From: S5-327 sp965200975
Lineage (GTDB): Bacteria > Chloroflexota > Dehalococcoidia > Lucifugimonadales > Australimonadaceae
DNA: 64,000 bases
Reading direction: 5' to 3'
Assembly: GCA_965200975.1 (NCBI GenBank)
Contig: OZ241740.1
Span: 1,922,001 to 1,986,000, forward strand
Below, in pieces: positions 16,455-22,750 of this stretch (positions within the stretch are counted from its first letter, which is position 1; the number at the start of each line of letters is the position of its first letter). A program made the translations under genes and the position numbers. The notes below the pieces were generated by a model. It was not told the origin of the DNA and did not search any database. It worked only from the letters and a program-made list of their open reading frames with translations.

Positions 16455-16521
16455 GGTCTTCCCTCTCCGTCCTCTCTGTCCTCTCCGTCTCCGGCGCGGC
16501 TTCTCCAGCCGAAAGCAGCCG

Positions 16522-17310
16522 CTACCGGCTGGTTGCTCGCTTTGCGGCCTCGAACTGGCGAACGGCCACCTCTCCGCCGTAGAAGCGGGGGCGCCCTTCG
16601 ATCGGCGCCCGCTCGGGGCGAAGGCCGATCATCTCGCGGTAGAACGTCGCCGCCGTCCGACCGCTGCGCTTCACCTCCCGCGACTCCGCAATCTCCGTCA
16701 GCGCCCGGTCGATGTCTTCCGCAACCGTCCACGCCGCCCGGTAGGCGACTCTGCCGGTGTGGTCGATAATCCACGACATATTCGACACGCCGCCGTAGAC
16801 CCTGTGCGTCTTCCCCTGTACGGAGTCGATAGCGATCGCGCGCCTGACGCCCAGCCTTTCGCGGAACGACTGGGCGTGCAGTATCTTCTGCTCGTAGTAC
16901 TGGATCGGCGGGTAGTGCTCGCCCGGATGCGCTTCCCTCGTGTAGATGAACAGGAAGTACGCGTCGTCCGCGCGCAGCCGGGCCAGCTCCTCCATCAGCG
17001 GAGACTCCGCCGCGCACGGCGGTCAGGTGATCGACCCGAACTCCATCATCACGGGCTTCCCCCGCAGCGACGACAGCGTGACCTCGCCTCCGCCGAGCAG
17101 CGGAAGCGTGAAATCAGGGGCAGCCTCTCCAGCCTTCGGGGCTTGCTGCTGAAAGTAGACGTGCTCCGCGTCTTTCGGCTTCCACACCGTCAGGTTGTAC
17201 AGGCCGCCGAGAAACTCGGGCGGCTCGTCCAGGTTGGGCCGAAGCGCAAACTGCTCCGCGACGCCCTGCTCGACAGCCTCGCTCTCCGCGCGGACCATCT
17301 CATCCACCAT
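16522..17310 (-). CDS. Deiodinase-like thioredoxin-fold selenoprotein (UGA read as selenocysteine)
   Basis: Two abutting open segments share one frame and are split only by TGA at 17023-17025. Read through, they give a 262-residue protein with an N-terminal domain (APDFTLPLLGGGEVTLSSL), active site MMEFGSIT-U-PPCAAESP with Sec96, and YFLFIYTREAHPGEHYPP, the hallmark of the iodothyronine deiodinase-like branch of thioredoxin-fold proteins. In this family the residue at the UGA is Cys or Sec, so the stop sits exactly on the catalytic position. Start ATG 17310 has GGGAGG just upstream; ATG 17331 is an alternative. Bacterial relatives are presumed thiol/selenol redox enzymes; deiodination is not implied. 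A nonsense mutation from TGC/TGT is the main alternative. Confidence 0.82.
16996..17012 (-). promoter_or_regulatory. Candidate bacterial SECIS hairpin
   Basis: Starting 10 nt after the UGA, CGGCGG pairs with CCGCTG (six pairs, one G-U), closing the loop AGUCU. The loop opens 16 nt after the UGA and has G as its second base, both within the published bacterial SECIS rules as I recall them. A competing stem CCGCCG-UGCG-CGGCGG directly follows the UGA. Confidence 0.55.
17023..17025 (-). other. In-frame UGA, probable selenocysteine codon
   Basis: TGA falls between ATC ACC (Ile-Thr) and CCG CCG TGC (Pro-Pro-Cys), giving the T-U-P-P-C active site of deiodinase-like proteins. Confidence 0.75.
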
Positions 17311-17466
17311 AACGCCTCCCGCGCCCAGCATCGCCTAACTTCCGCCGCGATTCTACCCCACTACCGCAAACCGGGCTTGCCCCTGGAGCTCAGCACGCTT
17401 GGGTTTCTCCGCGCCCACGGCCCCCACTTCCCTCCGTATGCCGCGTTGTCCCTTTGCCGCGCACGC

Positions 17467-18282
17467 TCACCTGGCAGTCATTGGGATAGGGGTGGGCGTC
17501 GGCGTCGGAACTAGGGTCGCCACTGGTGGAGCGCTTATCGTGTTGGGCTCGCCAAGCCCTGAGATGGTCATGATGTTCTGCTCACGAAATCCCCAATAGT
17601 AGTCGTCTTGTTGCGCGGAGACCTTTACTATGTAGCCATCCTGATTTACCCACAGGTCTTTGAATATCACCTCTCCATAACGTGGATACTCGTCGCGCAA
17701 TCCATTCGCGTCAAAGTTAGGCGTTGGCACAGGCTCAGTAGGCTGCTCTTTGAGGCTATAGCGCCTCAAAGTCTCACCGTTCAAAATTTCGTCACCGACG
17801 TATTGGAATTCTCCTTGGCGATAATCGGGGAGAAAGCATATGGATGAGGATGCTGAATCACTCGATACGCTCGTAGCAACAGTCTTAGCAACAGTTTCAG
17901 GGATTGGCTGCGCTAGCCATGCGGGATGGAGTACCCGGTGTCGCTCGTAGAGCATTCCGTTATTGGCTATGGTTTCGCCGATGATTTCATCGTCTTCATC
18001 GCGCTTGATGTAGCTGAAGTTATCGCCATCGAGATGCAGTTTGTCCGTATGATCGAATGCTTCTTCTCCGGCGCCGTAGTCGAGTGTAACCTTGTTATGG
18101 ACATCGAATGAATCATAGTCTTGTTCGACACATACTCGATCGTTGTGCGCTAGAAAAAATCCGCCTGCCAGCGCGAGGAGAGCGAGTGCTGCGAGAGCAG
18201 CTACAAGGACTGGCAGCCGGAACTTGCGCCTACTACTACCTGTACGGGGAGGGGTAAATGAGGCCTGCTGTTCCGCTGGCAT
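17467..18282 (-). CDS. Unknown membrane-anchored exported protein
   Basis: The 271-residue protein has a short cytoplasmic N-terminus, one hydrophobic helix (LPVLVAALAALALLALAGGF, about 23-42) and a large extracellular region ending in a Pro/Thr tail (PTPTPTPIP). The body is acidic with recurring Asp/Tyr and two conserved-looking Cys (CVEQDYDS, SSICFLPDY), and resembles a lipoprotein-type sensor or carrier domain, but I do not recognise the family. Codon use and base composition are clearly AT-richer than neighbours, suggesting recent acquisition. GGAGG lies 8 nt before the ATG and a good promoter lies at 18321-18349. Confidence 0.72.
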   Translation of the reverse strand: MPAEQQASFTPPRTGSSRRKFRLPVLVAALAALALLALAGGFFLAHNDRVCVEQDYDSFDVHNKVTLDYGAGEEAFDHTDKLHLDGDNFSYIKRDEDDEIIGETIANNGMLYERHRVLHPAWLAQPIPETVAKTVATSVSSDSASSSICFLPDYRQGEFQYVGDEILNGETLRRYSLKEQPTEPVPTPNFDANGLRDEYPRYGEVIFKDLWVNQDGYIVKVSAQQDDYYWGFREQNIMTISGLGEPNTISAPPVATLVPTPTPTPIPMTAR

Positions 18283-18320
18283 ACATCGCTCCTCCGAGGG
18301 CTAAGGCGGAATAGTTGGGA

Positions 18321-18349
18321 TGTTTACAACCTCTACAGGCGTCTGTCAA
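18321..18349 (-). promoter_or_regulatory. Sigma-70-type promoter for the unknown exported protein
   Basis: On the minus strand TTGACA (18349-18344), a 17-bp spacer and TAAACA (18326-18321) lead to the ATG at 18282 with a leader of about 30 nt. Confidence 0.65.
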
Positions 18350-18467
18350 TCGCTTGTGCAGCTCCCTCCGGGCGCCGCCGCAACCGCGGCGATGCGCCGA
18401 GGGTGCGACTCCTTACTCCGAGCCCCAGAGTCCGTGGGCCGCGATCCGCCAATGTTCCTCACCGAAT

Positions 18468-18863
18468 CTAGAACGCCTGCAGCAGGCTGCTCACGCCCTC
18501 GACTCGCGCCCCGAGCGCTATCGCGCGCTCGCGCAGGCGGCGGTCCGACGTGTGCACCACCGCTCTGGCGCCCTTCGGCAGCTCGCCAAGAAGCGCGACG
18601 ATGCGGTCGTCCGCGCCGTCCGGCCCGCGGCGTCCTGCGAACTCCACGCGCAAGCTCTCCTGCGGCACCGAGCCGGACGCTGCAGACGGGGCGCCGTCGA
18701 ACACGACCACCCACTGCCCGCCTGTACGCCGCGCCACTCCCGCAAGCTCCGCAATGATGCGTCTCTGCGCCGCGCGGCGGTCGCGCCACCAGCCGTCGGG
18801 ACGCGCTCCCATCAGGTTGTTCCCGTCGACGAAAATATGAACGCCCTCCGGCGTTTCACTCAT
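18468..18863 (-). CDS. NYN/PIN-like nuclease-domain protein (YacP-type)
   Basis: The 131-residue protein starts MSETPEGVHIFVDGNNLMG, where the Asp in VDGNN begins the acidic site of NYN (PIN-fold) ribonucleases. It continues WVVVFDGAPS, GPDGADDRIVALL and VVHTSDRRLRERAIALGARV, giving the further conserved Asp residues. NYN proteins process or degrade RNA. The ATG at 18863 overlaps the end of mutS by 8 nt, so translation is probably coupled. A functional link with mismatch repair is not established. An upstream alternative start would lie inside mutS. Confidence 0.83.
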   Translation of the reverse strand: MSETPEGVHIFVDGNNLMGARPDGWWRDRRAAQRRIIAELAGVARRTGGQWVVVFDGAPSAASGSVPQESLRVEFAGRRGPDGADDRIVALLGELPKGARAVVHTSDRRLRERAIALGARVEGVSSLLQAF

Positions 18864-21441
18864 CGAGGGCCTGTTTGCGCAGCTCGGCAAGCTTCTCCAG
18901 CGCCTGAAGCGGAGTGAGGTTGTCGATGTCGATGCGGCGTAGCGCTTCAGCGAGCGCTTCCCCGCCCTCCTGAGCGCCGCCGAACAGCGACAACTCTCTC
19001 TGCGGAGGCGCCCCGGGCAGCGCGCGGCGGCCTCGCCCGCGCTGCCCCCCGCCCGACTCGTGCTCGCGCAGCAGCTCGCGCGCCCGCTCTATCAGCGGCC
19101 TCGGCAATCCCGCCAGCTGCGCCACGTGCACGCCGTAGCTCTTGTCGGCGCCCCCGCGGACTATCCGGTGCAGGAACACCACCTCGCCCTCTTCGTCGAA
19201 GACCGCCACGCTCTGGTTGCGCGCCCGCGGCAAGCGGTCTGCAAGCTCGGTCAACTCGTGGTAGTGCGTCGCAAACAGCGTCCGGCAGCCTAGCGACGGA
19301 TAGTTGTGGATATGCTCGGCCACCGCCTGCGCTATCGACAGGCCGTCGAACGTCGAGGTGCCGCGCCCAATCTCGTCGAGAATCACCAGCGAGCGCCGCG
19401 TCGCATGGTGGAGTATCGCCGCCGTCTCCACCATCTCGACCATAAAGGTCGACTGCCCCGAAGCAAGGTCGTCCTGAAGGCCTACCCGCGTAAAGATGCG
19501 GTCGACCAGGCCCACATGCGCCTCGTCCGCCGGCACGAACGAGCCCACCTGCGCCATCAGCACAGCCGTCGCGACCTGGCGCAAGTACGTCGACTTGCCG
19601 GCCATATTCGGCCCCGTCAGGATGACCAGCTGATCTTTGTCCGTCGAGAGGTCCGTGTCGTTCGGCACGAACGAGCCGCTGGGCAGAAATCGCTCTACCA
19701 CCGGATGCCGCGCATTCCGCAACAGCAGCCGCTCTCCCTCGTCCAGCGTCGGGCGCACATAGCCGTTCCGCGCCGCGGCCTCCGCCAGCGACAGCAACGC
19801 GTCCAGCGCGGCGATAGCCTGCGCCGTCGCCAGGGCCTCCCCTGTATGCGCCGCAACCCGGCGGCACAGGTCATTGAATATCTCCGATTCCAGCTCCTGA
19901 AGCCGGTCGCCCGCGTTCAGTACGCGGTTCTCGTACTCCTTCAGCTCCGGAGTGTAGAAGCGCTCCGCGTGGGCGAGCGTCTGCCGGCGCACGTAGTCGT
20001 CCGGCACATTCGAAAGGTTGATGTTCGAAACCTCCAGGTAGTAGCCGAACACCTTGTTGTAGCCAACCTTCAGGCTCGCGATGCCGCTCCGCTCGCGCTC
20101 CCGGCGCTCCAGCCCTGCAATGTACGTTCTCGCGTCCTGCGCCGCGGAGCGCGCCTCGTCCAGCTCCGCCGAGCGCCCCTGACGCACAACTCTTCCATTC
20201 CCTACATCGCCCTGGGGATCGTCAGCCAGCGTCTCGCCGATGAGCGCGACAATCTCCGCGCACGGCGCTATGCTCTGCGCGAGCCACGTCAGCCTCTCGC
20301 CCGCTCCCTCGACCATCCCGCGCAGCGTCGGCGCTCGCTCCAGCGACGACCGCAGTCCCGCAACCTCCCGCGGAGAGGCTACTCCCGCCCCGATTCGCTG
20401 CATCGCCCGCTCGATGTCCGACACCTGCGACAGCTCCGCCCGTATCTGCTGACGCCGCGCGTCGGACTCGTGCAGCCAGGCGACGACGTCAAGCCGGCGC
20501 CCAATGGCGTCGAGATCCAGCAGAGGCTGGCCCAGCCACCGCCGCAGCAGCCGCGCGCCCATCGGCGTCGCCGTCATATCGAGCGCCTTCAGAAGCGATT
20601 GCTCGCGCGCGCCCCAGCGTCCGCCCTCAAACAACTCGAGGTTCCGGCGAGTCTGCGGGTCGAGCGTCATGAACGCGTCCGTCGAATACGTCCGCAGCCG
20701 CGTCAGCTGTCCGAGCACTGCCCGGTGCGTCTTGCCGAGGTACTCGATCACCGCGCCCGCCGCAGCCGTCGCCAGCGGCAGCGACTCGCAACCGAAACCG
20801 TCGAGCGTCCTCACCCCAAAGTGATCGAGCACCCGCCGGCGCGCGGCGTTCGGCGCGAAGCTGCGCCCCGGCAAGGGCGTAACGCTGTAGCCGGCAGCCT
20901 CGCTCTCCAGCCCGGGAATCCCGCCCTCCGGCGCAATCACCTCCGACGGCGACAGCCGCGCAAGCTCTTCGGCCACAGCGCCCGAGGCAAGCTGCGCAAC
21001 CGCAAACTCCCCCGTCGTTACGTCGACATAGGCGACGCCGCACTCCGCGCCTCCCGGAGCGACGGCGGCAAGGTAATTGTTGGCGCCGGACTCGAGCAGC
21101 GCCGGTTCGAGCACTGTGCCGGGCGTCACTACTCGAACGACATCGCGATCGACAAGCCGCCGGCCATCCGGCTCGCTCGTCTGCTCGGCGATGGCTACCC
21201 GCCGCCCTTTGCGAATCAGCCGCGCGAGGTAGCTGTCGAGCGCATGGAACGGGATGCCGGCGAGCGGGACGATCTCCCCGCCGCCCATATCCCGCTGCGT
21301 CAGCACGATCTCGAGGTCGCGGGCGGCTATCCGGGCGTCCTCGTCGAACGTCTCGTAGAAGTCGCCCATGCGGTACAGGAGCAGCGCATCGGGGTAGCGC
21401 GACTTGATCTCCAGGTACTGCCTGCGAACCGGGCTAGCCAC
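18856..21441 (-). CDS. mutS: DNA mismatch repair protein MutS
   Basis: The 861-residue protein is full length. The mismatch-reading Phe-x-Glu lies in YRMGDFYETFDEDA near residue 30. The ATPase has Walker A TGPNMAGKSTYLRQ near residue 610, Walker B LVILDEIGRGTSTFDGLSIA and the conserved LFATHYHELTEL. MutS scans new DNA for mispairs and recruits MutL. The start is GTG 21441 (VASPVRRQY). A TAGAAT box ends 7 nt upstream with no visible ribosome site, suggesting a leaderless message. The NYN gene overlaps its 3' end. MutL is not in the window. Confidence 0.97.
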   Translation of the reverse strand: MASPVRRQYLEIKSRYPDALLLYRMGDFYETFDEDARIAARDLEIVLTQRDMGGGEIVPLAGIPFHALDSYLARLIRKGRRVAIAEQTSEPDGRRLVDRDVVRVVTPGTVLEPALLESGANNYLAAVAPGGAECGVAYVDVTTGEFAVAQLASGAVAEELARLSPSEVIAPEGGIPGLESEAAGYSVTPLPGRSFAPNAARRRVLDHFGVRTLDGFGCESLPLATAAAGAVIEYLGKTHRAVLGQLTRLRTYSTDAFMTLDPQTRRNLELFEGGRWGAREQSLLKALDMTATPMGARLLRRWLGQPLLDLDAIGRRLDVVAWLHESDARRQQIRAELSQVSDIERAMQRIGAGVASPREVAGLRSSLERAPTLRGMVEGAGERLTWLAQSIAPCAEIVALIGETLADDPQGDVGNGRVVRQGRSAELDEARSAAQDARTYIAGLERRERERSGIASLKVGYNKVFGYYLEVSNINLSNVPDDYVRRQTLAHAERFYTPELKEYENRVLNAGDRLQELESEIFNDLCRRVAAHTGEALATAQAIAALDALLSLAEAAARNGYVRPTLDEGERLLLRNARHPVVERFLPSGSFVPNDTDLSTDKDQLVILTGPNMAGKSTYLRQVATAVLMAQVGSFVPADEAHVGLVDRIFTRVGLQDDLASGQSTFMVEMVETAAILHHATRRSLVILDEIGRGTSTFDGLSIAQAVAEHIHNYPSLGCRTLFATHYHELTELADRLPRARNQSVAVFDEEGEVVFLHRIVRGGADKSYGVHVAQLAGLPRPLIERARELLREHESGGGQRGRGRRALPGAPPQRELSLFGGAQEGGEALAEALRRIDIDNLTPLQALEKLAELRKQALDE

Positions 21442-21448
21442 AGGGCAG

Positions 21449-21454
21449 ATTCTA
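21449..21454 (-). promoter_or_regulatory. -10 box for mutS, adjacent to start codon
   Basis: GGC-TAGAAT on the minus strand ends 7 nt before the GTG start, so the transcript would begin at or near the start codon. Confidence 0.45.
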
Positions 21455-21542
21455 GCCCACCCTCGCAGCGCGCGGAAAAGCGCCGCGCATCCGCGTCAAC
21501 GGGAAAGTCCCGTGGGCGGGGCAGGACGGGGTTCGGATCGAC

Positions 21543-21977
21543 CTACGCGCGCGCTGTCGCAGCGAACTCTTCGCGCCAGACCTCGGGCTGCACGTCGATG
21601 TACAGCTCTATCTCGTTGCCGTCCGGATCGAGGATGTAGAGGCTGTGAGTGAACCCGTGATCCGACGATCCAACGACGCGCACCCCGGCCTCCTGAAGCT
21701 CGGCGAGCGCCGCCTGCAACTCCTCATCCGTCGTGCCTATCTTCACGCCGATGTGGTAGAGGCCAAGCCTCCGGCCCTGCGGGATCGGCTGCGCGTCCTC
21801 TCCCACCTGCATCAGGTACAGCTCATGGTGCGTCCGGCCCGTCGAGTACGTAGCGGTGTTCGGACGCTGCCCCTCGCGCCGGACTTCCCGCCAGCCGAGA
21901 ATATCGGTGTAGAACCGGCGCGACTGTTCAACATCGCGCACGAACAGCACCACATGGCCGAGCTCTTTCACTTCCAC
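21543..21977 (-). CDS. VOC-family (glyoxalase/extradiol dioxygenase-like) metalloenzyme
   Basis: The 144-residue protein has the paired beta-alpha-beta-beta-beta modules of the vicinal oxygen chelate fold: LGHVVLFVRDVEQSRRFYTD, TGRTHHELYLMQVG, LYHIGVKIGTTDEEL and ILDPDGNEIELYID. His in the first strand, His in LYHIG and Glu in NEIELY form the likely metal site. Catechol 2,3-dioxygenase-like or glyoxalase-like chemistry is possible; the substrate is not recognisable. GTG 21977 has GGAGG 6 nt upstream. It lies 20 nt after the FNR gene and is the last gene of the NuoEFG-like operon. Confidence 0.87.
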   Translation of the reverse strand: MEVKELGHVVLFVRDVEQSRRFYTDILGWREVRREGQRPNTATYSTGRTHHELYLMQVGEDAQPIPQGRRLGLYHIGVKIGTTDEELQAALAELQEAGVRVVGSSDHGFTHSLYILDPDGNEIELYIDVQPEVWREEFAATARA

Positions 21978-21997
21978 AGCGCGCCTCCTTCTACTCC

Positions 21998-22750
21998 TTA
22001 CTCCTCGTCTTCCTTCCAGAAGCGCTCTTCGTAGACGTTCCACCCTTTGCCGCCAAGGCGCGCCTTCACGTCCTCGATCATCCCCGGGTTGCCGCACAGA
22101 TATATCGCCGTATCGTCTTTCGGCAAACTCCAGCGCTGCAGGTACTCCTCGACCAGCGTGTTCACCCTGCCGGTGGGGCCGCTCCAGCTGCGGTTCCGCT
22201 CAGCCTGCGAACGGCTCACCGTCGTGATGAACGACACCATCTCCGGCAGGCGCTCCGCGAGACGGTTAAGTTCCGAGTCGTACACGAATTCGTCCTGATG
22301 GCTCGCGCCCTCCATCACGTAGAAATGGTGTCCCCGCACATTGTCTTTCAGCGCCTGCCGGATCATGCTCACAAACGGCGCGACTCCTGTAACCGTCCCG
22401 ACCATCAAGTGGTGGTGAAACCGCGGCTGAAACACGAACAGCCCTTTGGCGCGCGGACGCATCGACACCGAGTCTCCCACGTGCAGGTCCCACAGCATCG
22501 GCGTGAGCTTTCCCCCGTACTCCGGCAGCACGTATTCGATAAACAGCTCTATCAGCTGCTCGTACGGCGCCGACGCGATCGAATACGGGCGCTCTATGCC
22601 TCCCGTGCCAATGGTGATGTACTGTCCCGGCTTGAACCGGAACGGCTCGTCGGGGCGAAGCCACAGCACGAACAGGTCCTCCGCCACTTCCTGCTTTTTG
22701 GCCACGTACGCGCGCGGCAGATGCGCCAACCGATCGGGATTCTGCGTCAT
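21998..22750 (-). CDS. Ferredoxin-NADP+ reductase family flavoprotein
   Basis: The 250-residue protein shows the FNR layout: FKPGQYITIGTGGIERPYSI with the FAD motif RPYS near residue 50, then the NADP domain VGTVTGVAPFVSMIRQAL, and IYLCGNPGMIEDVKARLG near the end. It moves electrons between NAD(P)H and a low-potential protein carrier through FAD. ATG 22750 overlaps the TGA of the NuoG-like gene (ATGA), so expression is coupled with the iron-sulfur complex encoded upstream. It may be that complex's electron partner, an inference from gene order. Confidence 0.92.
   Translation of the reverse strand: MTQNPDRLAHLPRAYVAKKQEVAEDLFVLWLRPDEPFRFKPGQYITIGTGGIERPYSIASAPYEQLIELFIEYVLPEYGGKLTPMLWDLHVGDSVSMRPRAKGLFVFQPRFHHHLMVGTVTGVAPFVSMIRQALKDNVRGHHFYVMEGASHQDEFVYDSELNRLAERLPEMVSFITTVSRSQAERNRSWSGPTGRVNTLVEEYLQRWSLPKDDTAIYLCGNPGMIEDVKARLGGKGWNVYEERFWKEDEE

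Noticed and set aside
17023..17025. TGA as a simple nonsense mutation splitting a pseudogene
   Set aside because: Both halves are intact, in one frame and conserved, and the codon sits exactly at the catalytic Cys/Sec position; kept only as the alternative.
19306..21639. 777-codon plus-strand frame antisense to mutS
   Set aside because: Arg/His-rich, motif-free shadow of a full-length MutS.
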